Part shown: piece by piece, positions 16,515-25,300 of the stretch
How positions within the stretch are numbered: position 1 is the stretch's first letter
Layout: each line of letters starts with the position of its first letter
Assembly: GCF_016888515.1 (NCBI RefSeq)
Contig: NZ_JAFEJK010000001.1
Coordinates: forward strand, 2,513,475 to 2,577,474
DNA: 64,000 nucleotides
Direction of reading: 5' to 3'
DNA from: Shimia biformata
GTDB lineage: Bacteria > Pseudomonadota > Alphaproteobacteria > Rhodobacterales > Rhodobacteraceae
Position numbers and translations under genes: made by a program
The notes under the pieces: model-generated
What the model saw: the letters and a program-made list of their open reading frames with translations, nothing else
The model's database searches: none
Told to the model about the DNA's origin: nothing

Positions 16515-17654
16515 TCAGAGACCGGCGGCTTTGGTCAGGTTCACCCGGAACCGGTCGCGACGGCGCTGGTAGCGCCGGGTCATCTCGGCCGAGGCGTGTC
16601 CGAGCTGTTTCTGGACGTAGCGTTCATCAACTTCGGCTGAGCTGGCGAGGCCGGCGCGCAGCGAGTGTCCGGAGAACAGCGCTAGGCGCTCTTTCTCGGG
16701 TAGCTCGGATCGAATGCCTGCGTCCAGGACCGTGCGCTTGATCAGACGGGCGACGTGTTTGTCGTTCAGTCGCGTCTCCAGAGCCTTCTTACCATCACGG
16801 GAGGTGCCGACGAAGACCGGACCGAAGTCGATCTTTGCGAAGTGCAACCATCGCTCGAGCGCGTGGACGGGGCAGGTCTGGTCCGTTGACCCGCGGCCAA
16901 TCTCAACCTCGCGCCAGCCGGTCTTGGCGTTCAGCGTCAGGACCGCTCCGTCCTCGAGGATCTCGACCCAGCCGCCGCTGTCGGGGGTGACATCTTTGCC
17001 GTGATCGAGGCTGACGATTTCGGAGCGTCTGAGACCCCCCGCGTATCCTAGGAGCAAGATGGCCCGGTCGCGCAGCCCGCGTAGATCGAAGCCCAAAGTA
17101 GCCACCATGGCGAGAATGTCTTCGGGCAGGATCGCTTCCTTCTGAACCGGGGGGCGGGCATGTTTGCGCTTGATCCCAGCCAGGACGGTGGCGATGTGGC
17201 GGTCTTTTCGATCCAAAGGGAACCCACGCTGCGCGTAGTTCCAGGCAAGTCCGGACAGGCGGCGGTCTATCGTACTGACGGAAAGAGCAGGGGAGGGGCC
17301 TGTCGGCGCGGCCAAGTCAGTCAGGTAGAGGCCGATCATTTCCGGTGATGGAGGCAGCGGGTCCGTTCCTTTCAGCCTGCACCAGCGCGCAAAATGCTTC
17401 CAGTCGGCGGCATAGGCCTTGTTGGTGTTCTCGGCGGTCGAGGCCTTGGCATAGTCGCGGGCGTTCTCAACCAAGCGATCGAGGGTGCCGGACCCGGCAA
17501 CATGAGAGGGCAGGGCGATTGAGGCCCCGTCCAGAGTGACTTTCTCGTCTCGCTCGTTCCCGTTAGGCGCATCATGGGACGCCGAGCTCGAAGTCTCAGC
17601 CTCAGGCGTGTCAGATTTCTCGATTTTGGTGCTGCTATTTGTGAGACTATTCAT
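16515..17654 (-). CDS. Tyrosine recombinase (phage-type integrase)
   Basis: Site-specific recombinase of 379 aa. It has a SAM-like core-binding domain (ENTNKAYAADWKHFARWCRL) and a catalytic domain with AGGLRRSEI (first Arg), the HSLRAG box (His/Arg), QLGHAS and the nucleophile region EMTRRYQRRRDRF. It converges tail-to-tail with repC (12 nt apart) and diverges from tniA1. Its position next to twin transposition modules suggests a role as integrase or resolvase for the element or for the plasmid (inference). The first ~50 residues are low-complexity and polar. Confidence 0.88.
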   Translation of the reverse strand: MNSLTNSSTKIEKSDTPEAETSSSASHDAPNGNERDEKVTLDGASIALPSHVAGSGTLDRLVENARDYAKASTAENTNKAYAADWKHFARWCRLKGTDPLPPSPEMIGLYLTDLAAPTGPSPALSVSTIDRRLSGLAWNYAQRGFPLDRKDRHIATVLAGIKRKHARPPVQKEAILPEDILAMVATLGFDLRGLRDRAILLLGYAGGLRRSEIVSLDHGKDVTPDSGGWVEILEDGAVLTLNAKTGWREVEIGRGSTDQTCPVHALERWLHFAKIDFGPVFVGTSRDGKKALETRLNDKHVARLIKRTVLDAGIRSELPEKERLALFSGHSLRAGLASSAEVDERYVQKQLGHASAEMTRRYQRRRDRFRVNLTKAAGL

Positions 17655-17768
17655 GTCGTTCTTGTTCCATGAGTGGACACTAACGTATTGATATCATTGC
17701 GTTCATGTTCTTGTTTCATTCCCGGACTATAGTTTCATTATCGGACATAAGACACTTATTTTCCGGGT
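17655..17768. repeat. Three related repeats between the recombinase and tniA1
   Basis: On the minus strand three similar units follow one another: TGTCCGATAATGAAAC (ending at 17747), AGTCCGGGAATGAAACAAG and TGTCCACTCATGGAACAAG. A common pattern GTCC...ATG(A/G)AACAAGAAC emerges. They resemble the TniA-binding repeats flanking the second module but run in the opposite direction. TTATCGGACATAA (17738-17750) recurs inverted at 21561-21573. They may be transposase-binding sites or operators for the divergent genes. Confidence 0.45.
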
Positions 17769-19421
17769 TTGGCCACGGTGGATCGATCAGACATCAACGC
17801 CGTCGACGATGCAGCATGGGAACAGGCGGTCGCGCGAGAAGCTGTGATCCGCCGCCTTGCAAGCAACGCGTCACCGAACCGTGCCGAATTCCTGAAGGCC
17901 TGCCGCGATCTTGGTCTCAAGCGCTCTCGCCTGTACGAATTGATCTCAGCGTACAAGGCGCGCCCGGTCGCCAGTTCGTTGCTGGCGGCTCAGGTTGGGA
18001 CACCGACGGGCAGCCGCCGGCTGCCTGACGAGATCGAAGCGGTGATTTCGGGGGCGATCGAGGAGTTCTACAAGTCCCTCCAGAAGCCGAGCATCAACGC
18101 CCTGCAAAAGGAGGTGCGCAGGCGGTGCAGTCAGAGGGGTTTGCGTCCCCCGTGCTGGACCACGCTGCGGGACCGTGTGGCGGCGATAGATCCGGCGGAA
18201 CTCATGGCGGCGCGTGAGGGCGCTAAGGCCTCTCGCCAGCGCCATCACCCGGTGTCAGGCAGCTATCAGGTCGAACGGGCCTATGAGGTGGTTCAGATCG
18301 ACCACACGTTGGTGGACGTCATCGTCGTGGACCGGGTTCATCGGAAGCCTTTGCAACGGCCCTGGCTGACCCTTGCTATCGACGTCGCCAGCCGCATGGT
18401 GGCAGGGTTCTATCTGACGCTGGAGCCGCCATCAGCCTTGTCGGTTGCACTGGCCATTCAGCACTTGGTGCAGCCCAAATTCGACTGGCTGGAGAGCTTG
18501 GGGATCGACGCAGACTGGCCCGCCGAGGGATTGCCGGAGACCATTCACGTCGACAATGCCAAGGAGTTCCGCTCAAAAGCGATGAAGCGGGGCGCCGAGG
18601 AGCACGGGATTTCGTTGCAGTATCGGCCGATCGGGGCGCCACATTACGGCGGTCACATCGAGCGGCTGATCGGCACGATGATGGGGGCGGTCCACCTGCT
18701 GCCGGGATCGACCTTCAGCAGCATCAAGGACCGCGGCGACTATGATTCCGTGGGCAAGTCGGCGATGACGCTCGACGAGCTGGAGCACTGGTTGGCGCTG
18801 GAAATCACCCGTTATCATGCCGAACGGCACCGCTCGCTCGGCATTCCGCCAGTCGCGGCCTGGAACGAGGCCTATGGGCGGCGCGAGGCACCATTGCGCC
18901 AGCCTTACGATCCCGAAGGGTTCCGGATCGACTTCCTGCCGAGCACGGAACGCATGGTACGCCGCGATGGCATCCATCTCTTCGGCCTGCGGTATTGGGA
19001 CGATGTCCTGAGCCTCTGGGCGGGTCGGCAGGACCGGCAATTGCGCGTGTCCTACGATCCTCGCGACCTCTCCACGGTCTTTGTCCGGAGCCCTGAGGGT
19101 CAGCGCTATGCTGTGCGGTTTGCGGACCTGCGCCATCCGTCGATCACCCTTGCGGAGCATCGTCGTGCGCAGGCGATTTTGCGCGAGCGTGGGCGCGCGC
19201 TCGAGGACGAAGACCTCATATTCGCGGTGATCGAGGAACAGCGCGCCCTTGTTGATGCGGCCAGCTTAAGGACACGGGAAGCCAGGCGGTTTTCCGAGCG
19301 ACGGGACCGAGCGCTTGATGGGGTAGGGGCCTACGAGGCTGAGGATTCCGACCCGGTGCCCCAGGAAAGCGAGAACGTGCTCAGGGACCACCCGGGCTTC
19401 GAGGTTGAGGAATGGTCGTGA
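17769..19421 (+). CDS. tniA: TniA-type transposase (Mu/Tn7 TnsB superfamily), module 1
   Basis: DDE transposase of 550 aa related to TniA of Tn5053/Tn402 and TnsB. The catalytic residues sit in VVQIDHT (D178), IHVDNAKEF (D262) and GGHIERLIGTMMG (E298), giving a D-35-E spacing. An N-terminal HTH region precedes the core, and a Mu-type beta-barrel domain follows. The last residues HPGFEVEEWS match the tail of the second TniA, a probable contact for TniB. The start codon is TTG at 17769; a GTG three codons on is possible. It overlaps tniB1 by 10 nt. Confidence 0.9.
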   Translation: MATVDRSDINAVDDAAWEQAVAREAVIRRLASNASPNRAEFLKACRDLGLKRSRLYELISAYKARPVASSLLAAQVGTPTGSRRLPDEIEAVISGAIEEFYKSLQKPSINALQKEVRRRCSQRGLRPPCWTTLRDRVAAIDPAELMAAREGAKASRQRHHPVSGSYQVERAYEVVQIDHTLVDVIVVDRVHRKPLQRPWLTLAIDVASRMVAGFYLTLEPPSALSVALAIQHLVQPKFDWLESLGIDADWPAEGLPETIHVDNAKEFRSKAMKRGAEEHGISLQYRPIGAPHYGGHIERLIGTMMGAVHLLPGSTFSSIKDRGDYDSVGKSAMTLDELEHWLALEITRYHAERHRSLGIPPVAAWNEAYGRREAPLRQPYDPEGFRIDFLPSTERMVRRDGIHLFGLRYWDDVLSLWAGRQDRQLRVSYDPRDLSTVFVRSPEGQRYAVRFADLRHPSITLAEHRRAQAILRERGRALEDEDLIFAVIEEQRALVDAASLRTREARRFSERRDRALDGVGAYEAEDSDPVPQESENVLRDHPGFEVEEWS

Positions 19422-20350
19422 CCGAAGGCCGCGAAATTGCTCATCTCGATCCGGCCTACCGCCGGTTCGCGGCGCTGCCGGATGATGAGCGCATCGCCTG
19501 GATCCGGGCCGACCGCTGGATCGGTTTCGATCAGTCAGGGGCTGCTCTGGCACGTCTGGAGAACCTGCTGACCTATCCACCGCGTGACCGGATGCCATGC
19601 CTGCTGATCTACGGTGACACCGGCATGGGTAAGACCAAGATCGTCCGCAAGTTTGAACGCAACCACCCGCCGAAGTTCAACCAGATCACCGGCGTTGACC
19701 ACCGCCCGGTGGTTGTTGCGCAGGTGCCATCCGAACCCATCGAACGCGATCTTTACCGCGAACTTCTGGCCAGCATGGGCGTACCGGCGATGACAGGTGG
19801 CACGCTCGCCCGCGAGAAGGATATCTGCCGGTCGCTGCTGCGGACCGTGGGGGCGAAGATGATCATTCTCGACGAGGTGAACGGGATGCTTGCCGGTACC
19901 TTCCGGCAGCAACGCATCTTTCTCAATGCGATCCGATTTCTGGCCAATGACCTTCGGATTCCACTGGTTTGTGCCGGAACGGACCTGGCTCGGCAGGCAC
20001 TGTTGACCGATGCACAACTGGCCGAGCGCTTTGAGGCGTTCTATCTCAAGCCCTGGCAGAACGATGCCGCCTTCGCCGGGCTCCTGAAAAGTTTCGAACG
20101 CATCCTGCCCTTGCGTGAGGCATCCGATCTGATCAGCGGGGAGGCCAGAGAACGGATTCACAAGCTGACCTCCGGTGTGACGGCGCGCATCTTCCGCCTG
20201 ATAGAGACGGCGGCGGAAGATGCGGTCCAGTCGGGTAAGGAGCGCCTCGACGCGGATAGTTTTGACGACAATCTGGTGCTGCCGCTGGTCTCGATGACCC
20301 AGACCGCTCGGCGGCGGGGGAAGCCCGTGCAGCAACGGGTCGTCGCATGA
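19412..20350 (+). CDS. tniB: TniB-type AAA+ ATPase, module 1
   Basis: Transposition regulator of 312 aa, equivalent to TnsC/MuB: an ATPase that marks target DNA and recruits the transposase. Walker A YGDTGMGKTKI lies near residue 67, Walker B KMIILDEVNGML near 150, and the sensor region is LVCAGTDLARQALL. The start overlaps the tniA1 stop, and the stop overlaps the tniQ1 start (ATGA). The three genes form a tightly coupled operon. Confidence 0.9.
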   Translation: MVVTEGREIAHLDPAYRRFAALPDDERIAWIRADRWIGFDQSGAALARLENLLTYPPRDRMPCLLIYGDTGMGKTKIVRKFERNHPPKFNQITGVDHRPVVVAQVPSEPIERDLYRELLASMGVPAMTGGTLAREKDICRSLLRTVGAKMIILDEVNGMLAGTFRQQRIFLNAIRFLANDLRIPLVCAGTDLARQALLTDAQLAERFEAFYLKPWQNDAAFAGLLKSFERILPLREASDLISGEARERIHKLTSGVTARIFRLIETAAEDAVQSGKERLDADSFDDNLVLPLVSMTQTARRRGKPVQQRVVA

Positions 20351-21405
20351 TGGTGCCGGCCAGACTGCCCGTCGCGCCGCGTCCGTTCCGCGACGAACTG
20401 CTTTCGTCCTGGGTGGCGCGGGTTGCCGCGCGCTACGGGGCGGAGCCCCTTGAGCTGATGGTATACCTGGCGGGGCAGGGGGGTAGGGACGCAGGCGCGC
20501 GGCAGGTTGACGATGTGGCGCCGGATTTGGGGCTGCTCAGGCTTTGGGCGAAGGCCTGCAGGATCGATCCGGAACGGCTTCTTCGCAGGTCACTGGCTTC
20601 CCGATATCCTGCTCGGCCTCTGGACTGGTCTCTGACCGAGACAGTGCCGGTCTGTCTTGCCTGTTTCGATGCGGATGTCGCTGCCGGTCGCGATGCCTAT
20701 CTGCGGGGGCATTGGCGATTGGCGGAGCAGGTGGTTTGCCAGTCGCACCGAACGATGCTCCTGGACCGCTGCCATGCCTGTCTCGGCCGCCTGAAGCTTT
20801 CCCTTCACATGCTGAATGGCATGCTGCGCCCCTTCTGTCGCAAGTGCCATGCCGTTCTGAGCGGCGGGGGAGGGGAGACAGAGGACCCTTGGAAGGCTGA
20901 TTTCGCTGCGGGAGTTCTTGAGCTCCAACGCCAGATCAGCGAAATCGTCAGAGGGGACGCAGGCCGTCTCGATCGACTCGAATATGCAATTCGCACTATT
21001 TGGGCGCCGCTCGATCGCGACGGGGCGGCCCGACCCGTCCTCGCACTCTGGTACGATGAACCGGGTTGGAATTGTCCCTACGAGGCCCGTGCGGCCGTCG
21101 GTCGGCCTGCGCCTCTTCAGCACCTATCAGTGCGCTGGCGGGCTCTGACGCTGGTGATGTTGCATGATCTCTTTGGAGCAGATCTGGTGCCCGGCGCGGT
21201 CCTGCCGGAGGCTGCCCTCGTCCTGTTCCGGCGTGCCGCCCCATTGCCGTGGCTCACGGATGGGCGAAACCTACGGGGCGGCAAAGGAAAGCGTGGTATT
21301 GGCGCTGGGGCGGAACGAGTCCACAGGTTGAGCAAGAGGCCTGTCCACCGGTTAGATGGAAATTTCCTCGACGTGAGAGGCGATTTCGGCCGAATCCACC
21401 CATGA
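20347..21405 (+). CDS. tniQ: TniQ family protein, module 1
   Basis: Target-selection factor of TniABQ systems (352 aa), related to TnsD. The N-terminus LLSSWVARVAARYGAEPLEL is followed by zinc-finger-like pairs VCLACF, VCQSH, RCHAC and FCRKCH. The final ~45 residues (from GGKGKRGIGAG on) look atypical and may reflect an altered C-terminus where module 2 abuts, because its stop lies only 3 nt before the TGTCGG terminus. Confidence 0.85.
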   Translation: MMVPARLPVAPRPFRDELLSSWVARVAARYGAEPLELMVYLAGQGGRDAGARQVDDVAPDLGLLRLWAKACRIDPERLLRRSLASRYPARPLDWSLTETVPVCLACFDADVAAGRDAYLRGHWRLAEQVVCQSHRTMLLDRCHACLGRLKLSLHMLNGMLRPFCRKCHAVLSGGGGETEDPWKADFAAGVLELQRQISEIVRGDAGRLDRLEYAIRTIWAPLDRDGAARPVLALWYDEPGWNCPYEARAAVGRPAPLQHLSVRWRALTLVMLHDLFGADLVPGAVLPEAALVLFRRAAPLPWLTDGRNLRGGKGKRGIGAGAERVHRLSKRPVHRLDGNFLDVRGDFGRIHP

Positions 21406-21408
21406 AAC

Positions 21409-21540
21409 TGTCGGTCTGCCGGAGTTTCTGAGACTGCGGTCCATTTGTTTTCAATGACTTACCTGTGTCGCATTTCTGAGACTGATTCAGGGTATATGAT
21501 ACTGGACGCCGATTTGAGTCACCATTGGTGAGACTATCCG
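21409..21540 (+). repeat. Left-end transposase-binding repeats of module 2
   Basis: Four units of the same motif on the plus strand: GCCGGAGTTTCTGAGACTG (21418-21436), GTCGCATTTCTGAGACTG (near 21467-21484), GGACGCCGATTTGAGTCACC (21504-21523) and a weaker ATTGGTGAGACTATCCG (21524-21540). The outermost is preceded by the terminal TGTCGG. Confidence 0.65.
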
Positions 21541-21562
21541 GCATCCATGCACTGAATAAGTT

Positions 21563-23209
21563 ATGTCCGATAAATTTCCAGCTGACAAGGATTGGGAAGA
21601 GGCCGAGCGCCGCGCGCAAGTGATCGCGGAGCTGCCGGTCCGGCTCACTCAGGGCAATGTCGACTGGGCCATGCGCCAGTTGAATGTCAGCCGATCCACG
21701 CTCTTTCGTCTGGTGAAGCAGTTTCGCGAAGACGGGCGGACCAGTGCACTGCTACGGGATACCCGGGGGCCCAAACCGGGCATGCAGCCCTTGGACCCGG
21801 CGGTGGAAGCGATCGTGTCCCACCATTTCAGGGTTTTCTATGCCACCCGCCGCAAGCCCACCAGGACGCGGTTCTGGCGGGAGATCGCTGCCGATTGTCA
21901 GGCGCAAGGGTTGGCTCCACCCTCGATCCGGCGTTTGGGCCGCTGGCTGGAGGGGCACGATCAGGCAAAGCTGATGGCCCGGCGTGAAGGCAAGGACAAG
22001 GCCGAGCGACGCCATCTGGCCACGCCGGGAGGCCTTACTGCAGACAGCCCTCTCGATATCGTCCAGATCGACCATACTAAGGCCGATGTGACAGTGGTCG
22101 ACCCGGTGACGCGTCGCCCGCTCGGTCGTCCGACGCTGACCGTGGCAATCGATGTGAACACCCGCATGGTTTTGGGGTTTCATCTGTCGCTGGAGCCGCC
22201 ATCGCTTCTGGCTGTTGCGCTGTGCCTGACCCATGCGGTGATGGACAAGTCGCATTGGCTCACTGCACGAGGTATCAGCACGGATTGGGCTGCGCAGGGT
22301 ATCCCGAACGCGATTTACGTGGATAATGGCGCGGAGTTCCACGCGCGGGCCTTCGAGCGGGCCTGTTCCGAATATCAGATCGACCTGCGGCACAGACCAC
22401 CGGGAACGCCGCGCTATGGCGGCCATATCGAGCGCCTTATCGGCACGATGATGGGCGCGATTCACCTGCTGCCGGGCTCGCATTTCTCTAACATTTTCGA
22501 GCGAGGCGATCTCGACGCCGAGGCCGAGGCGGTGATGACTCTCGGAGAGCTGGAAACCTGGCTCACTCTCGAGATCACCGGCTCCTACCATCCCCGGGTC
22601 CACAGCGCGCTGGAAAAGTCGCCGTCAGCAGCTTGGGGGGCGCAGGCGGATGAGACCAAGCCCCGCATGCCGGTCGATCTACGGCAGTTCCTGGTCGATT
22701 TTCTGCCCTCCGAGCAGCGGGTTTTGCAGCGCGACGGTCTGCATCTCTTCCACATCCGCTACTGGGCGGACGAGCTGCGCTGGCTGATGGGCCGGGAAAG
22801 CCGCAAGTTCACGCTCAAATACGACCCGCGTGATCTTTCGCGCATCTTCGTGCTGACAGAGAACGGGATCATCGAGGCCCGACCGGCGGATCTGACCCGG
22901 CCTGCGATCACGCTCTGGGAACACCGCGCGGCGCGACGCGCTTTGCGCGAGGCCGGGCGCCGGTCGGTAGATGAGGAACTGATTTTCAGGACGATCGAGG
23001 CGCAGCGCGAACTCGTCGACAGCGCCGAGCGGCAGACGAAGGCGATACGGCGCCACCAGGCGCGGCGGGCGCATCTGGCCCCTCTGCCGATGATCGATGT
23101 GACACCGGATGCCGCCGCGCGAGATGCCCTGCCTGCGCCGGAAGGGGAGGGGAGCCCGTTCCTCAGCCATCCCGGCTTCAAGGTCGAGGAGTGGTACGAC
23201 GATGACTGA
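21563..23209 (+). CDS. tniA: TniA-type transposase, module 2
   Basis: Second DDE transposase (548 aa), clearly homologous to module 1 along its whole length. The catalytic core has VQIDHTKADV (D170), IYVDNGAEFH (D254) and GGHIERLIGTMMG (E290), the same D-35-E spacing. The N-terminal HTH reads VDWAMRQLNVSRSTLFRLVK, and the C-terminal tail HPGFKVEEWYDDD repeats the module-1 tail. The first codons (ATGTCCGATAA) coincide with the inverted 13-mer shared with 17738-17750. It overlaps tniB2 by 8 nt. Confidence 0.92.
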   Translation: MSDKFPADKDWEEAERRAQVIAELPVRLTQGNVDWAMRQLNVSRSTLFRLVKQFREDGRTSALLRDTRGPKPGMQPLDPAVEAIVSHHFRVFYATRRKPTRTRFWREIAADCQAQGLAPPSIRRLGRWLEGHDQAKLMARREGKDKAERRHLATPGGLTADSPLDIVQIDHTKADVTVVDPVTRRPLGRPTLTVAIDVNTRMVLGFHLSLEPPSLLAVALCLTHAVMDKSHWLTARGISTDWAAQGIPNAIYVDNGAEFHARAFERACSEYQIDLRHRPPGTPRYGGHIERLIGTMMGAIHLLPGSHFSNIFERGDLDAEAEAVMTLGELETWLTLEITGSYHPRVHSALEKSPSAAWGAQADETKPRMPVDLRQFLVDFLPSEQRVLQRDGLHLFHIRYWADELRWLMGRESRKFTLKYDPRDLSRIFVLTENGIIEARPADLTRPAITLWEHRAARRALREAGRRSVDEELIFRTIEAQRELVDSAERQTKAIRRHQARRAHLAPLPMIDVTPDAAARDALPAPEGEGSPFLSHPGFKVEEWYDDD

Positions 23210-24080
23210 GTTCCCGCATCTCTATCCAGGAGCCGGCAAGATCGCGGCGCTCAGCGCCGAGGAGCGCATTCACCGGATTCGCGCCGACCGCTGGATCTCC
23301 TATCCCAGGGCCGAGGCTGCCTTGGAGAAGCTGGAAACGCTGATGTCGTTTCCCGAGCGCGCCCGCATGCCGAACCTGCTCATTGTTGGTGACAGCGGCA
23401 TGGGCAAGACGATGATCATCGAGAAGTTCACCCGCGATCACGCATCGAGCTTCGACGAGACCAGCGGACGGCTACATATGCCGGTTGTCGCCGTGCAGAT
23501 GGTGTCTGGGCCTGATGAATCGCGCTTCTACCGCCGGATCCTGGCGGCGATCGGTGCCCCGGAGCCGCCGCGGGCGACACTGTCTGTGCTGGAAAGCCTG
23601 GCCTTGCGTCTGCTCGCCGAATTGCGTCCGGGGATGCTGGTCATCGACGAGATTCACAGCCTGCAGGCGGGGACGATCCGCGAACAGGCACGATTCCTGA
23701 ACATGCTGCGCTTTCTGGGCAACGAGCTGCGCATCCCGCTGGTCTGTGTTGGTACAGCGCAGGCTCGCAACGCGCTGCGCACTGATGATCAGCTGGTGCG
23801 CCGTTTCGAGGCCTTCGCGTTGCCGCCTTGGCGCGAGGGCGAGGATCTGAACGGACTGATGAGCACGCTCACGCGCACGCTGCCGCTTCGGCGCCAAAGC
23901 CAGATCGACGAGAAGGCACTCACGCGGATGATCAAGGTGACTGGCGGCATCACCTCGGGCATCTTTTCGATCTTGTCGCAGCTGGCGATCGCCGCCATCG
24001 AAAGTGGCGAGGAACGCATCCTCTCGCGCGATATTCTGGGCGGCGACCGGTTGCAGGCGGTCCTGGGAGAGCCGGTGTGA
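23202..24080 (+). CDS. tniB: TniB-type AAA+ ATPase, module 2
   Basis: 292-aa ATPase paralogous to module 1. It shares RIRADRWISYPRAEAALEKL near the N-terminus, Walker A VGDSGMGKTMI, Walker B MLVIDEIHSLQAGT and the sensor LVCVGTAQARNAL. The start at 23202 (MTEFPHLYPG) overlaps the tniA2 stop by 8 nt and mirrors module-1 gene coupling; a longer frame from 23109 would read through coding sequence of tniA2. Its stop overlaps the GTG of tniQ2. Confidence 0.9.
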   Translation: MTEFPHLYPGAGKIAALSAEERIHRIRADRWISYPRAEAALEKLETLMSFPERARMPNLLIVGDSGMGKTMIIEKFTRDHASSFDETSGRLHMPVVAVQMVSGPDESRFYRRILAAIGAPEPPRATLSVLESLALRLLAELRPGMLVIDEIHSLQAGTIREQARFLNMLRFLGNELRIPLVCVGTAQARNALRTDDQLVRRFEAFALPPWREGEDLNGLMSTLTRTLPLRRQSQIDEKALTRMIKVTGGITSGIFSILSQLAIAAIESGEERILSRDILGGDRLQAVLGEPV

Positions 24081-25096
24081 CGGGGTGCGGGCGCCTGCCG
24101 GTCGTATACGCCCCAGAGGCCGACGAACGGCTGTCTTCCTGGGCCGCGCGCATGGCCCCGTTCTATGCCATGACGGTTTCGGAGTTCGTCGCCGCGCTTG
24201 GCCTGAAGGGGCACGACGTGTTCGACCTGGAATGGCGTCTTTCGGAAGGGCAGGGGGCTCTGATCGCGGCTCGGACCGGCCTTTCGCCCGAAGCGATGCA
24301 GGCCATGACTTTCCGGGAGTTGGGGTCTGCGGCGCGCTTGATGATCGCGCGGAAGAACCGGTCTCCGTGCCCGCACTGTCCCGAAGACCTGCATCGCAAA
24401 GCCGCCGCGCTACCGTGGCGATTTCGCTGCAAGGTGCATGGTGTGGAGTTTCGGGACGCCACCGGCGAGACCCTGTCCGACCGGTTCGGTGCGGATTGCT
24501 TCAAGAAACTTGAAGGGCATGCCGAGGCCGGTGCCGCGCATCTCGATGCCTGGGCGCGCGGCGCGGGGCAGGAGACCTTGGCGGCGCCAGAGGTGCTTAC
24601 GGTTCTGACCGCACGGCATCGCCGCGCCTCGCCACCGAACGTCGACGAGCAGCCACGAATGTCTCTGAAAGACCGCCGGGACTATCATGATTTTTTGACC
24701 ACGCCGATCCTCCGACAGGCGCTGACGGTCGTTGTCCCCGAATACGATCAGGTGGCGCCAGTGCTTGCCAAGCCGGTGCGACCGGGTCTCCACGCCCTGG
24801 CGCAGGGCTCGCTCTTGCAGTGTTTCGCGCTGACGGTCGGCGTCGGGCGGATCATTGAGGATCCGGTCAAATGGGCGATCTCAGTCATGCTCGAGAGCGA
24901 TGCGGAGGGGCATGGACGGGTCCGGCAGGCGATTAGCCCATGGCCTCTCTCGTTGAGGCGCAGCATCTCGGCCCGGTTCTGGCGCGCTGAGCGCGACGAG
25001 AGAGCACGCCAGACTGCCGAAAAAGCCGCGAGACAGCGCCAGTCTCACAAATACCGACTCATCCAGTCTCATAAATACCGGTACAGAATCTCATGA
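24077..25096 (+). CDS. tniQ: TniQ family protein, module 2
   Basis: Target-selection factor (339 aa). The GTG start at 24077 overlaps the tniB2 TGA. The N-terminus reads LPVVYAPEADERLSSWAARM, and the zinc ligands are partly kept in PCPHC and RCKVH. The last residues QSHKYRLIQSHKYRYRIS are encoded by two of the right-end transposase-binding repeats, so the gene overlaps the transposon end. It has fewer cysteine pairs than tniQ1. Confidence 0.85.
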   Translation: MTGCGRLPVVYAPEADERLSSWAARMAPFYAMTVSEFVAALGLKGHDVFDLEWRLSEGQGALIAARTGLSPEAMQAMTFRELGSAARLMIARKNRSPCPHCPEDLHRKAAALPWRFRCKVHGVEFRDATGETLSDRFGADCFKKLEGHAEAGAAHLDAWARGAGQETLAAPEVLTVLTARHRRASPPNVDEQPRMSLKDRRDYHDFLTTPILRQALTVVVPEYDQVAPVLAKPVRPGLHALAQGSLLQCFALTVGVGRIIEDPVKWAISVMLESDAEGHGRVRQAISPWPLSLRRSISARFWRAERDERARQTAEKAARQRQSHKYRLIQSHKYRYRIS

Positions 25097-25153
25097 ACCC
25101 CGACTCGCTTTTCAGGGAAGTGCTTGAATCTCATGAATTCCGGCTATCCGACA
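25041..25153 (-). repeat. Right-end transposase-binding repeats of module 2
   Basis: Four units written on the plus strand: TCTCACAAATACCGACT (25043-25059), TCTCATAAATACCGGTA (25067-25083), TCTCATGAACCCCGACT (from 25089) and TCTCATGAATTCCGGCT (25129-25145), the last followed by the terminal CCGACA. They are inverted relative to the left-end set. Spacing between the third and fourth is wider (about 40 bp). Confidence 0.7.
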
Positions 25154-25300
25154 ATTTTCGCGGGATTTGCTCATAATCCAGAGCCTAGCGCAGAAAAGTA
25201 CGATAATGCAAACTTATTGGACGTAATTGCGCGCGACATAGCGGGGCGGTTTGCGCATCATATTGTGGACGAAAGCGCCGCGAGAGACTAGTGTTGTGGC

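Larger units (their letters stand above)
21409..25153 (+). mobile_element. TniABQ transposon (module 2) with TGTCGG inverted ends
   Basis: The left terminus reads TGTCGGTCTGCCGGAGTTTC (21409 on) and continues to 21436. The right terminus, read on the other strand from 25153, starts TGTCGGATAGCCGGAATTCA. Further copies of the CCGG...TGAGA unit follow inward at both ends in inverted orientation, as in Tn7/Mu-like ends with several transposase sites. Inside lie tniA2-tniB2-tniQ2 and no cargo. The 5-bp flanks (GAAAC and ATTTT) are not a target duplication. Confidence 0.72.

Noticed and set aside
23828-24076. Upstream extension of tniQ2
   Set aside because: It lies wholly inside tniB2 coding sequence. 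The GTG at 24077 overlapping the tniB2 stop reproduces the coupling seen in module 1.
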